From contig NC_135177.1 in the NCBI RefSeq assembly GCF_041146795.1, positions 1,169,060-1,233,059 of the forward strand: 64,000 nt of DNA. The letters run 5' to 3'. Position numbers and translations under genes: made by a program. The DNA is from Maylandia zebra. Its lineage: Eukaryota > Chordata > Actinopteri > Cichliformes > Cichlidae. The notes beneath the pieces are model-generated. The model did no database searches. It worked only from the letters and a program-made list of their open reading frames with translations, and was not told the origin of the DNA. Shown here in pieces: positions 10,995-22,544 of the stretch. Numbering within the stretch: the first letter of the stretch is position 1; the number at the start of each line of letters is the position of its first letter.

Positions 10995-12217
10995 ATATGT
11001 TTTTACTATTTCTTTTCCATATGGGTGGGTCCACACCAGAGAGTGTTAATTTAACTCTTTTTGAGAGTTGGTACGTTAACTCTGATTTAGTGTTAAACAC
11101 CAAATCTGTCTGGAGTTGATAATTTAACACTTGGTGTTAAGAGTTTATATGTTAACTCTCAAAGAGTATTTTAGTTTAACTACGTAAGAGTTATCTTCTA
11201 ATTCATTCTAAAAAGCGGGAATTTTACTGTTCTGAACTTCTAGAAATTTATTTTGGAAATAAACATTTACTAAAAAGATGCAATGGTTTTTGAAAAACAT
11301 TTATTCTGAACTGTGCACCACAATTTCAAAACATTTTCTGAAAGATGTAACAGTGTACATGTTCTCACTTTCATTAGAATTGTGTTTATCAAAAGGTCTG
11401 ACATGGTAAATGCAAATAACAGCATTCTCATCACCTATTTCTTCAATACAATATGCATGTCCTTCATTCATCCCTTTGTGGAACTTCAACGCACTTCTGC
11501 TCTCCCCCATATTCCATCTTCACAAGCATATCCTGTGCGGAGATTGAATAAAAATTAGTTGACACTAATTAATGGCACAAATAATCCAGTAAACAATTGC
11601 AGCACAGTAAAAAAAAAAGGAATCCTCTTTGAGCCATTACTTGTGTAAAGTATTTTCCCAAAAGACAAGGACACAGGCAACAGGTAATACTGAACTAAAT
11701 GTAAAACCTCAACCTTTTTCATTTTTACCTAAACCGTGTGCACAAAACTCTGGAGGGATCTATGCTAACGTAGAATCGAGTCAGGACGTCTGCTACTGCT
11801 GTTTGCTCGTTTTTTTTTTAAGGGAGATCGTTTTCAGGCTTCAAGTAGCACCATTATACCAACATTTCACATTCTAGACATTGTTTTAGGTGTATTTGAC
11901 CAAAAGTTTGACTGAAAATTCACATGCAAGCTTTTTTTCAAGGCTGTGGTATTTGCCCGCAAACAATACCTTTCAGCTAGCTAAAACAGAATGTTATGCT
12001 ATCACTGAGCAACATGGCTAACGGTGTGTTCACACCGAACGCGATGGACGCGAATAAAACGCCCCAAACGCCCCTAATTTGACGCGTGTACATTCGCGTC
12101 TCAACGCGTGTCCAAGAAAAATCCATCGCGCGTCAAAATATGATATTTTGACGTGCGTGAACCGGAAATGTGGGAGGAATGTGGGAGGGAGTTGTGCCAG
12201 ACCGGTATCTTTGCAAG

Positions 12218-13652
12218 ATGGCAGCTATCAAGCTAGCGCTTGAAGAGAGAGTCTCCCTTCTCTATGTACTGTGGAGAGCAGAGCAGCAGCGTAAAAGACG
12301 TCCTCGCCGTACCTGGGTCCATCAGGTCCTCCAGAGGCATGAGCAGTTTGGTGAGTTTCACCACTTGCTCCAGGAGCTGCGCCTGGATGACGGCCGATTC
12401 CAGCGCTATCACAGTCGGCCAGTTTGAGGACCTGCTTTCCCTCGTCGGTCCCAGCATCGCCCGCCTAGACACCAACTACAGACGCTCAATCCCACCTGCA
12501 GAGCGCCTGTCCGTCTGCCTGAGGTTAGTAAAACTATTTAATACGGTAGTCCTTTATTGATATCTGTGCTAATATGCTAATCCATCCAGTTATACACTGC
12601 TAACATGGATGTGCTATGCTAACAGTGAATGCTGTCGGTGTTTACTGAAAGCAAACTGTGGTACAGAGACGACTCTTTATAATATTTCTAGTGATACTCA
12701 GAAGCTCTCATCAAGTCCCGATTTAATTCGATTTATGCTGTTATCAGTGTTTGCATGATAGCATGGCTGTGGTGTCACATCAATGTATGCGCTCGGTGTT
12801 TGCTGATATCAAACTGTAGCATTAGGACCACTGAGTTAACCTTTGTAGTGATACTCACTCCTTTTTATTTAGACCTGGTTTAATTCTGGGATAGTTGAAT
12901 ATTTGTATATAATCCCTGCAGCTGTCAGACTCTATAGGGTCACAGCCTTTATTAAAACAGAGTTAGATAAAACTGTGAACAGTTTGGTTCATCTCTAGTT
13001 ACATGGTTCTATCTTGATAAGCTGTCTTATCACAGATTAATTTTTCAAAAATATTAATGATTTAAGCAAGGAAAGGGCTACATGTCAACATACAACTCTT
13101 TATTTCTATTAATGTCTTACTTCATTCCTACCTGATTGACATGTTTAGGAATTATGAGTGATTGGCTCACTGTAGTTGTGAAAGTTGCTACCAATCAAAT
13201 TATGATATGTTAAAGTTAAAACAAAACACAACTGTTTTAGATATTATCTAATATACATTTTGTAATTATCCTTATAATTACAAAATGTTTTATGTAAGAT
13301 TTAAGTTTTGTGATTTAAATCTGACATCACAAAAGTATTTTGGAATTTGAATAATGTATTTTGTAACTGCAGTACACATAATACTGATTTTGAACAATTT
13401 TGTCCAGGTTCCTTGTCACCGGGGACTCCTTCAGGACCATCGCGTTCAGTTTCAGAGTCGGTGTGTCCACGGTGAGCCAGATCACCCCCCAGGCAGCGAC
13501 GTCCATCTGGGACTGTCTAGTGGACGACTTCATGGCTGTGCCTTCAACTGGAGACTGGCGGTCCATCACAGAGGGATTCCAGGAGCGCTGGAACTTTCCT
13601 CTGTGCTGTGCAGCTCTGGATGGGAAGCACATCCAGACAAAGGCACCCCATA
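12218..13652 (+). pseudogene. HARBI1-like transposase, truncated
   Basis: The first coding block starts MAAIKLALEERVSLLYV and continues GEFHHLLQELRLDDGRFQRY. A single-base frame slip near 12403-12410 moves the match to VGQFEDLLSLVGPSIARLDT and YRRSIPPAERLSVCLR. An intron then fits exactly: donor after 12523 (CTGAG/gttagt), acceptor before 13408 (tgtccag/GTTCC), giving LR joined to FLVTGDSF. The second exon contains FRVGVSTVSQITPQ and FPLCCAALDGKH, where the D of LDGKH is the first DDE acid of HARBI1 nucleases. The frame then leaves the family after IQTKAP and stops. The remaining two acids and C-terminus are missing, so it cannot act as a transposase. Confidence 0.75.
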
Positions 13653-14013
13653 TATCATATAGGAGACACACACATTGATATACACTAAATATTCATTTCA
13701 TTTCTTTTTTGTGGTGCCCAAATTGATGCACCTGCTTGATTTTGTTTAAACAATTATTGCACACTTTCTGTAAATCCAGTAAACTTCTTTTCACTTCTCA
13801 AATATCACTGTGTGTGTCTCCTGTATGACATTTAACTGACATTTTTTATTGTAACAACCAACGATTTATACAGGAAAATAATGTCTATTAACAAGGTTGC
13901 CCAAACTTCTGCATCCCACTGTATCAGTATATTTTGTCATTAGTATAATATGAAATAAATTCTACATGTGTCAAGTTGTGTGCCAACATTTGCTGTGTAG
14001 TAGAACTGAGACA

Positions 14014-15248
14014 TTAGTCATTATAAACATTTATTTGAAATAATATTAAAAGTCTCAAACAGAAAAACATTAAACATAAATATATAAAATATAAGAATTT
14101 ACAGAGAGACAGGAATAAAAAGGACCAGCTGTTCTCCAGAGCAGGAACAAGGCTGAGGAGGAAATGCTCCATTGGAGACTGGTGTGGCCTCTTCAGGGAG
14201 TCCAGGATGGCCAGCTCCACCGCCGATGGACCGTCCTGGGACCCGTCCCTCATCTGCCTCGGAGCCGTCCTCCTCTGTGGGCCTGTAAAACAGCACAAAA
14301 CACAAAGAAATGAGAAGGCTGCTACTAGATTTTAATTTCAACATTGAAAAAAAAAAAAAACAATAACAGGATATAATCAGATTGGTTGTAGATATTTAGT
14401 AAAGGTGATCACAAGGGAATCCCACCGACTAAAAAGGTATCAGTGCTTGCTGTACATATCTGTGGGTGCAGCAGCAGGAGCTCAGGGACTGGGGATGCTC
14501 TGCTGCAGAATCACTTGGTTCTATCAATACAGTATTAAATGTTAACAGGTTGGATATAATAATCGTAGAGTAGACAGTGGTCCCTCATTTATTGCAGGGG
14601 TTCTCAGAATAACTAGCCCCTGGTCACAGTTCTCACAATTGATTCTCAAAGTGCAAACCTTTGTAGATTGCAAAACGTAAAAGTATTATTATGCCGCGGT
14701 TTGTCTTCATCTGCCCGCCACTTTCGTGCGCCTTTTTCCCACACGGTGCAGGTGTCTATTTCCGAATGAGGCTCATAGTTATGGGTGTTTTTGTGCTGTT
14801 TTTTCTATTGGACGCGAAGGTTATCAAAACCAAATGTGATAAATTTGGCAAGCGCAGGAGATTTGTCAATCAGGCTGCAGAATGCAATGCTGTACTGTGC
14901 AATAAAAAATCAGCGAAAAAGCAAAGCAGTGACGGATGAACAGCGGGACCACTGTGTGCTGTTTATTAATAAACAATAAAATATATTCCTAAATGATAAC
15001 ATGCATAAAAGCAGAACGGTATTTGTACGTCAGTGGGAAAATAGCGGTGGCTTGCTAGCTTTTGTGCGGCTTCCCCGGGTCAGTGAAAACTTTCAAAAGA
15101 GAAATGAATGAACTTACCAGGTTGCCCGATCTCTTCACATATCTTCCTCCAAGCTCGGTCCTTTTTATTCCTGTCTCGGTACTGAAAGCAGCTGGTGTTG
15201 TACAGCTCCGAGTTGTTTGCTACCGCATTGATTAGCCTTCCCCTCCAT
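14014..15248 (-). pseudogene. Harbinger MADF-domain partner protein
   Basis: The 5' exon (15248-15118) encodes RLINAVANNSELYNTSCFQY and RDRNKKDRAWRKICEEIG, a MADF (Myb/SANT-like) DNA-binding domain, ending at a good donor (CTG/gtaag at 15118/15117). An ATG at 15248 begins MEG, but one extra base in 'ggggaaggc' puts it out of frame with the domain. A downstream block begins after an acceptor at 14283 and encodes PSAVELAILDSLKRP and EHFLLSLVPALEN, a BESS-like tail. In Harbinger elements this protein helps the nuclease bind the termini. The gene lies convergent to HARBI1 inside the same TIRs. The intron between the two blocks is inferred. Confidence 0.6.
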
Positions 15249-16118
15249 TGAAGTATGAAAGGCTTTGACTGGATCTGCCCCTTTGACCTAGGTAACAGCC
15301 ACGTCACCAGGCTCCTGATTGGTTGTCGCGGCGCGATTTGACGCTGGAGTTCAGATTTTTCCAACTCGAGCGGTAGACGCGAAACGCGCGTATGCACAAA
15401 ATGCAACACAAAAACTCACGCGCGTGGTTTTATTCGCGAGTCAAACGCGCCAGACGCGCTACACTGATGCGCGTTTCACGCGTTTTGGCGTTTTCGCGAC
15501 GCAAATCTGCTTCCGAATTTTCGCGGGACCCGCAATCGCGCGTCATCGCGCCTTTCCATTGACTTTACATGTAAACCTGACGCTCTATTCGCGTCCATCG
15601 CGTTCGGTGTGAACACACCGTAATGCCTTTCACACAGCTTTGTCTCAACTCCAAAGAGCCACAGAAGTAAAAGCTCATAATAATAATTGAAACAATCTTT
15701 GAAAAAATGACTTACCAAGCATGGCAAACAACTCAAATATGTAGAGCAAAATGTTCTGAAACGGCTTCACTTCAGCTTCGATTGGAGCCGTGCTGGGGGC
15801 GGAGTCTGTGAATTTACTCTATTGGTGTCATAGCCCCTGTAGGAGTTCAGAGTTAAGAGGTCAAGAGTTAATGTTTCCATTGTAACACATCCAGATTTGA
15901 CAGAGAAACACTCATTTTTAACACTCGATTTTAACTACTATCATTTTACACCTCAGAGTTACATTAAAAGAATGTGACTCTGCTTAGAGTAAAATTAACT
16001 CTACTTTTGCAAGAAGACTATTAACACCAAAACATTTAACACTTTTGAATTTGCTGTGTACTATGTTGTTGATGCTCAATAAAAAAAAAGTTTAAAAAAA
16101 AAACAACAACCTAGGAAC

Positions 16119-16566
16119 AAACAAAAACATCAAGAAATCAAAGATTAACAATACAAAGCAGAAAACGCTGGGTCACCGACCCAGGACCGTGACACCTGCC
16201 TAATTTTGATTGTCCTTGTCTCCTGTGTATTGTCTTCAGTTTCGCTCGTTATGTCTAATTTGCCCCAGGTATATTCCCATGTGTCTCCACTTTTCCCAAT
16301 CACTCCCCTGTGTAAATATTTTCTCAGTCTCCCCTTGTCTTTTGCCAGAGTGCACTGTCCTATTTCCTGGTCTTTGTTCCCTAGTGTTTCCTTGTCAGAG
16401 TTAGTCAGTTTGCATTTATTTTCCCATCTTGTACTTTTGCTCACATCAGCCCATGGGTAGGTGGTAACAAACTATGTCATCTTGACTTTATTATGAAAGA
16501 CCCAAATTTGTGTCATGAAACACACATTTGACTACTGTTGTTGTGATTTGTCATACATGAGAGTGT
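16119..16566. other. Possible LTR fragment, no gene
   Basis: The block at 16170-16200 ('gggtcaccgacccaggaccgtgac') resembles the edge of fish gypsy-type LTRs, but I see no paired end. The rest is unremarkable. Confidence 0.25.
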
Positions 16567-16571
16567 AGGTA

Positions 16572-17135
16572 TGTCTATAACAGACAGTGTTTAAAGGTTG
16601 TGAGATTATTATATTATTTTATGCCCCTAATTAAAGATTGTGAAATCATTATGTAGTTTTAGTTTGCATTATTCTCCTGACTTAGAAGAAGGTGATAACT
16701 ATTACACTTATTAAACTGATTTGTATTACATTAGACTGCTGATTTATTGTGAATGAATGATATTGTTTTATGATGCATGATACTGCTGAGAAATACTGTT
16801 TTCAGAGAGTCATCGCCTTATTTGTCTGATTAGAAAAAAACAGAACAGACTGCACAGGAAGCCAAGGTCATAACTCAGGCTCACTGAGAGAGAGAAAGAA
16901 TATGGATGTTTAGGTTTTATGACTAGGTGGAGGGGGCTGAAGCTATAAGAATGGGAGGAACGCTCAGACACTTCGAGATCAGGCGGACACCCTCCCGCGC
17001 TCATCTCCCTTCCAGATGGTTTATGCTCATAAAGTGTTGAATTGTATCGAATAAAAGATTGTTGATTGAGCATTTATACGCCGAGTATCGTTCTTCCTTC
17101 AGCCCAAAGATCAGAAGAATTGGGAGGATTCAACA
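16572..17135 (+). mobile_element. Solo LTR, retrovirus-like
   Basis: The sequence starts TGTCTATAACAG, ends GGGAGGATTCAACA, and is flanked by a perfect 5-base duplication aggta (16567-16571, 17136-17140). It contains a TATA-like 'gctataagaatggg' (about 16942) and a polyadenylation signal 'cgaataaaag' (about 17050). The last about 90 bases (ttgattgagcat...ccttcagcccaaag) match the LTR at 53384-54014, so both belong to one family. With no internal sequence, it is a recombination relic. Confidence 0.8.
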
Positions 17136-17230
17136 AGGTATATAGCACAAACTGTATGAATGTGTGAATAAGGTCTCCTGATTTGCTATCGAGTCATGAG
17201 TAAGAGACTCAGTTGAAGCTGCAGAGACTA

Positions 17231-17270
17231 GTTTGGCATTAATAATCACATGTTATCATTAATGCCAAAC
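17231..17270. repeat. Perfect 13-bp inverted repeat
   Basis: gtttggcattaat (17231-17243) is inverted exactly at 17258-17270 with a 14-base spacer. It lies just downstream of the solo LTR, and no function is evident. Confidence 0.8.
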
Positions 17271-19215
17271 TAATCACATTTTTTAAACATACCAATTTAT
17301 ATTAGCAGTCACCTTAAAGCATTTTAAATACTGACCATACTGACTGCACTGACACTGTCACACTACTTACTTCCAGAATCGGGTCAATATTATTATAAAT
17401 ACTGGTCTTTTATTTCATGGTCATTTCAGTAATAAGAGTGACTGCAAGACGGCAACAATTTGGACTACATCCTCCCCTGATTTATTTTGTTTTGTTCCTT
17501 TGTACACAATAAAGCAGATTACTCATTAGATCATCCCCTGCTGTTTGTCAGACAAGTGATGGAGAGGCTCATCTCAAGCTTAATAATAACTGTAATTTGG
17601 GGCCATAACAGCTATTTGGAGTAATTTGATATTCACTCTAGTGGCACTTGTCTGCAATCCATCTTATAGAAAAATAAGGCTACCCAGGAATCCAAGAACT
17701 GAAAATGCTTATTTTTTTATGAATGAAATTCTCATATCAAGTCCTGGTGTAATAAATATGTTTGTTTAAAAGGGGGAGTGTCTTTTATAAATTAGCACCT
17801 GTGCCAAGAAGGCTTTGGCAGTTTGAAAACTTCTCTTGAGTTTAAACTAAGAAAAGTTTTCAACCTGGGAATTGCCAGAGCAGTATTTCTAAAGATTTAT
17901 GCCACTATAAGTCTTCTGGACATACTCGTATTAGCTCCTGGAAACAGTTTGCACTTCACCATTGTGCTCACGATTGTGTCTGAAATAAAAATAAAAGTTG
18001 AAATCCCTGCTCCTCAATAGTTATAAACCATTCAACCATTTTCCTCCCCCTTACTCATGAACCATAAGAGCTGATTATAATGCAAAGGTGAAGACCACAC
18101 ATTTGGGGGGTTTTCCGTTCTATCCACCTATTCTGCAGAGAACTGAAAATGTTATAAAACAGATAAATAGAGCAATTCACTTTCATTTATATAACACCGA
18201 ATCACAACATCAGTGGCCTCAAGGTGCTTTCTATTGAAAGGGAAAGACAATACAACAAGAGAGAGAAAACTCCAAGAAGTGAAGAACCCCCTATGAGCAA
18301 GCACTCAGAAAAACCATGGTCACTTGGGGGTGTGGGGAAGGAGACAGGAAAGGAAGCCAGACTTTAATAATAACTAATGATTAAATCCAAAGTGGCATAG
18401 AAACACACACAGAATGAAAAGAGACCAGTGAAGAAGAAACACTCACTCTATCATGAGAAGCTCCCAGCAGGATATTGCATTGTAGCTAAGGAATGGTTCA
18501 GAGTGAACTGATACAACCCATGGTATAAGTGTTATGAAAAAGTAACGTTTGAAGCCTAATCAAATGAAAATCAAATCGAAATGCCACTCCTGAATCAGAA
18601 GGCCTGTCTTCTAATTACACAAACTGAAGCCTGAAAGCTGAAGGCTCAGCCTCCCATTTTATTTTCAAACACGCTGGACAGCAATACCCCGAGACCAAAG
18701 TGCCCTATTGGGGTGATAAGGTCTTTAAGATAAGATGGGGCCTGATTATTCATGATCCTGTTATTTAAGGAGAAGGATTTTAAATTGGACATATAAAAAT
18801 ATTTTAAAGAGAACACAATAAAATACAAATACAAATATAAAAAACCTTCTGCCTTGTATCCAGTAAACAGTTCTCTTCTAATGTCCACCATGTGTCATTG
18901 TCACATGGTGGACATTAGGCCATCTCTGTTACCTGCTGTTTGTAAATACCCGCTTGTGCTGACCTAGCCTGTTCTGTCTTTTGCTTGTTACAAGTGCTGA
19001 GCCTCCTCAGAAACCTTGCTTACCCTGTTATGTGCTACTCATCGGCTCTCTGTAATTTTTCAAACACAAAGTAGTGCATGATTATTTGTAGTTTTCACTT
19101 TTGGTGTAGTAAACAGCATGTATATACATATACATATGTATATACATGCTGTATATGTATATGTTTCATGCCCTGTTGAACTCTCTCTTCAAAGTTCTTT
19201 TCAACTTTCCCTATA
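17271..19215. other. Intergenic with one degenerate fish repeat
   Basis: About 18170-18480 resembles a widespread fish repeat ('atttatataacaccgaatcac', 'cctcaaggtgctttctatt', 'cccctatgagcaagcact'), heavily diverged. No coding frame elsewhere is convincing. Confidence 0.45.
18878..18918. repeat. Perfect 17-bp inverted repeat
   Basis: ctaatgtccaccatgtg (18878-18894) pairs exactly with 18902-18918 across a 7-base loop. It could be a MITE core or a cruciform-forming relic. Confidence 0.85.
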
Positions 19216-19540
19216 CTAGCTGTAGCTCAGGTGGCAGAGCAGGTCAGCCACTAATCAGAAGGTCGGTGGTTCGATCCCAGGCTGCCTCCTGGCTGCATGC
19301 CAAATATCCTTGGGCAAGATACTAACCCCATGTTTGCCTACTGGTGGTGGTCAGAGGGCTCGGTGGCGCCAGTGTCCGGCAGCCTCGCCTCTGTCAGTGT
19401 GCCCCAGGGCAGCTGTGGCTACAATGTAGCTTGCCAGTGTGTGAATGTGTGTGTGAATGGGTGAATGACTGAATGTAGTGTGAAGCGCTTTGGGGTCCTT
19501 AGGGACTAGAAAAGCGCTATACAAATACAGGCCATATATT
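19216..19540 (+). mobile_element. tRNA-derived SINE (AFC-like)
   Basis: The tRNA-like head carries an A-box-like 'tagctcaggtgg' and a B box 'ggttcgatcc' (19268-19277). It is followed by the conserved 'ccttgggcaagatactaacc' body and a LINE-type tail 'gaaaagcgctatacaaatac'. The CA-rich microsatellite after 19540 is probably tail-derived. It is not a functional tRNA gene, because the 3' acceptor arm does not pair. Confidence 0.8.
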
Positions 19541-20542
19541 ACACACACACACACACACACATACACACACACATATTTATATATACATATATAGGGAGTG
19601 CAGAATTATTAGGCAAGTCGTATTTTTGAGGAATAATGTTATTATTGAACAACAACCATGTTCTCAATGAACCCAAAAAACTCATTAATATCAAAGCTGA
19701 ATGTTTTTGGAAGTAGTTTTTAGTTTGTTTTTAGTTTGAGCTATTTTAGGGGGATATCTGTGTGTGCAGGTGACTATTACTGTGCATAATTATTAGGCAA
19801 CTTAACAAAAAACAAATATATACCCATTTCAATTATTTATTTTTACCAGTGAAACCAATATAACATCTCCACATTCACAAATATACATTTCTGACATTCA
19901 AAAACAAAACAAAAACAAATCAGCGACCAATATAGCCACCTTTCTTTGCAAGGACACTCAAAAGCCTGCCATCCATGGATTCTGTCAGTGTTTTGATCTG
20001 TTCACCATCAACATTGCGTGCAGCAGCAACCACAGCCTCCCAGACACTGTTCAGAGAGGTGTACTGTTTTCCCTCCTTGTAAATCTCACATTTGATGATG
20101 GACCACAGGTTCTCAATGGGGTTCAGATCAGGTGAACAAGGAGGCCATGTCATTAGTTTTTCTTCTTTTATACCCTTTCTTGCCAGCCACGCTGTGGAGT
20201 ACTCGGACGCGTGTGATGGAGCATTGTCCTGCATGAAAATCATGTTTTTCTTGAAGGATGCAGACTTCTTCCTGTACCACTGCTTGAAGAAGGTGTCTTC
20301 CAGAAACTGGCAGTAGGACTGGGAGTTGAGCTTGACTCCATCCTCAACCCGAAAAGGCCCCACAAGCTCATCTTTGATGATACCAGCCCAAACCAGTACT
20401 CCACCTCCACCTTGCTGGCGTCTGAGTGGGACTGGAGCTCTCTGCCCTTTACCAATCCAGCCACGGGCCCATCCATCTGGCCGATCAAGACTCACTCTCA
20501 TTTCATCAGTCCATAAAACCTTAGAAAAACCAGTCTTGAGAT

Positions 20543-21395
20543 GTCTGTGAAGGTTCTCAGTCATCCAGGTCATCGTAGTCAAAGGAGCTTGCAAAGAAAA
20601 GCATCTGGACTTCTTTAAGTTGCTTGAAGACGTTTCACCTCTCATCCGAGAAGCTTCTTCAGTTCTAAGGTCAAATGGTGGAGAGTCCCAGATATAAACC
20701 TAGTGGGAGTTTCCCCCCACAGAGGGACAAAAGGACCCCCTGATGATCCTCTAATCGCCTGAGCCAAGGTGTGAAACTGGCCGTGGGTCCCAATCAGCCA
20801 GAGTTTCGGGTGAGCTCATTGTGAAACCTGGCCCCACCTTATCATGCGAATTCCTGAGGTCAGATGGCCCAGGATGTGAGTGGGCGTTAAGGCGTCTGGG
20901 AAAGGATCTCAAAACTGGATTATAGATGGCAGCGAGTTGGTGTCGTAAACCCCCACCTCTGTTCAAAGATGGTCGCTCACAGTGGACATAGATGGCTTCT
21001 TTCACTCCTCTTTCAAACCATCTGTCCTCTCTGTCCAAAATGTGAACATTGGCATCCTCGAAAGAGTGACCTTTGACCTTTAGGTGCAGATGGACTGCTG
21101 AGTCTTGTCCTGTGGAGGTGGCTCTTCTGTGTTGTGCCATGCACTTGTGAAGTGGCTGTTTGGTCTCTCCAATGTAGAGGTCTGAGCATTCCTCGCTGCA
21201 CTGTACAGCATACACCACATTGTTAAGTCTGTGTTTTGGCGTTTTGTCTTTCGGGTGAACCAGTTTCTGTCTGAGCGTGTTGCTGGGTCTGAAATACACT
21301 GGAACCTTAGAACTGAAGAAGCTTCTCGGATGAGAGGTGAAACGTCTTCAAGCAACTTAAAGAAGTCCAGACGCTTTTCTTTGCAAGCTCCTTTG
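20543..21395 (-). mobile_element. Penelope-like fragment with inverted ends
   Basis: The fragment is flanked by a 14-base duplication accagtcttgagat (20529-20542 and 21396-21409). It contains the C-terminal GIY-YIG endonuclease frame of a Penelope-like element (minus 21299-20751; motifs VVYAVQCSEEC, DLYIGETKQPLHK). The terminal about 95 bases recur inverted at both ends: 20575-20670 and 21301-21395 are inverse copies. It interrupts the Tc1 transposase between KKYLKT and GFSKVLW. Confidence 0.85.
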
Positions 21396-21755
21396 ACCAG
21401 TCTTGAGATATTTCTTGGCCCACTCTTGACGTCTCAGCTTGTGTGTCTTGTTCAGTGGTGGTCGTCTTTCAGCCTTTCTTACCTTGGCCATGTCTCTGAG
21501 TATTGCACACCTTGTGCTTTTGGGCACTCCAGTGATGTTGCAGCTCTGAAATATGGCCAAACTGGTGGCAAGTGGCATCTTGGCAGCTGCACGCTTGACT
21601 TTTCTCAGTTCATGGGCAGTTATTTTGCGCCTTGGTTTTTCCACACGCTTCTTGCGACCCTGTTGACTATTTTGAATGAAACGCTTGATTGTTCGATGAT
21701 CACGCTTCAGAAGCTTTGCAATTTTGAGACTGCTGCATCCCAGTCAACACACATA

Positions 21756-22211
21756 TGTGGGGCCCAAATAGGGAGCAGCAGGGCTAATATTTGGGGCCCA
21801 CTTGGGAAACCCAACTGGGGTCCAGCTAATTTTGTCCTCAGTTTCCATGGTGGCCCCAAATGTGTTTTCCTAGATGGGTTTATGCTGGGTCCCAGATAAG
21901 CCCCAAATCAGGCCCAGTCAAAAAAAATATGTGGGGCCCAGATGGGTAGACGCAGATTTGATATTTGGGGCCCACTTGGGTTACCCACCTAGGACCCAGC
22001 TAATTGTCCTCAGTTTCCATGATGGCCCCAAATGTGTTTGCCCAGATGGGTTAATGATGGGTCCCAAATCAGCCCCAGACAATAAATGAGTATGGGGCCC
22101 AGATGGATAGAAGCAGGTCTGATACTTGGGGCCCACTTGGGTTACCAACCTGAGACCCAGCTATTTTTGTCCTCAGTTTCCATGGTGGCCCCAAGTGTGT
22201 TTGCCCAGATG
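21756..22211. repeat. Three subterminal repeats, 160-175 bp
   Basis: Units begin 'tatgtggggcccaaatagg' (21756), 'tatgtggggcccagatggg' (about 21930) and 'tatggggcccagatgg' (about 22092). Each continues through 'atttggggcccacttggg', 'gacccagcta' and 'cctcagtttccat'. Shorter relatives lie near the right end (28675-28790). Such arrays are where transposase binds in CACTA elements, by analogy. Confidence 0.8.
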
Positions 22212-22498
22212 GAATTTTGGATAATGTAAGTAAGCTATAATTTAAATCACCTGTACAACAAAGCCAGGTTATTTTTTTTATTAATAATGATTACTATGAA
22301 ATTTTAAAACAGTATGCTTTTTTATATAATACATTTTTTGTTTGGAGAACATGTTGACAAAAATGTCCAAAGTATACACAAAACAATAACAAATAAATGT
22401 TATACAGTTTAAAGGAAAAACAAATGCAGCAAACCACAGGTTCTCACTCATTCACCAATCCATTGGTCCTGAAAGAAATAAAATAAAATAAAAAATTA

Positions 22499-22544
22499 GT
22501 GCATTTTCACAAACAAAATCAGATTTGTTTGTGAAAATGCACAA
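22499..22544. repeat. Inverted repeat, 19-bp stem
   Basis: gtgcattttcacaaacaaa is followed, after a few bases, by its inverse. It lies inside the EnSpm-like element, just beyond the subterminal repeats. Confidence 0.75.

Larger units (their letters stand above)
12022..15620 (+). mobile_element. PIF/Harbinger transposon
   Basis: Long inverted ends begin cggtgtgttcacaccgaacg and continue with gcgatggacgcgaata, mirrored at 15585-15620. The flanking TAA at 12019-12021 and 15621-15623 is the PIF/Harbinger target duplication. The subterminal sequence is rich in 'cgcg' and 'gacgcg' motifs. It carries the two expected genes, a HARBI1-like nuclease on the plus strand and a MADF-type DNA-binding partner on the minus strand, both damaged. 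The end of a Tc1/mariner-like element ('cccaaacttctgcatccc', ending at about 13922) has replaced the middle. Confidence 0.85.
10663..16058. mobile_element. Unclassified DNA element, TIR CACAGCAAAT
   Basis: The left end reads cacagcaaatccagc and the right end ...gaatttgctgtg, inverse for about ten bases. The flank is 'ttgta' before and 'tacta' after, so the target duplication is TA, or GTAC if the outer gtac is counted. Excision restores a continuous LINE tail. Both subterminal zones (11040-11190 and 15845-16050) are dense in gagttaa/ttaactc/gtgttaa motifs in both orientations. After removing the nested Harbinger the element is about 1.8 kb. No transposase of its own was seen, so the superfamily is unknown. 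Confidence 0.6.
9608..16118 (+). mobile_element. L1/Tx1-like LINE 3' part, split at 10662
   Basis: The 3' end of an L1/Tx1-type ORF2 is followed by an untranslated region that reads up to 'tatgtctttgta' (10662) and resumes at 16059 with 'tactatgttgttgatgctc' and an A-rich tail (16080-16110). The 5.4 kb between is a DNA element inserted into the untranslated region. The LINE 5' end is truncated against the previous LINE's tail. Confidence 0.65.

Noticed and set aside
19218..19290. Possible tRNA gene with A and B boxes
   Set aside because: No paired acceptor stem or 3' end is present, and it continues into a SINE body found at several other places.
20575..21395. Inverted arms read as a DNA transposon with long TIRs
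   Set aside because: The arms are Penelope 3' ends, the frame inside is the GIY-YIG domain, and the TSD is 14 bp.
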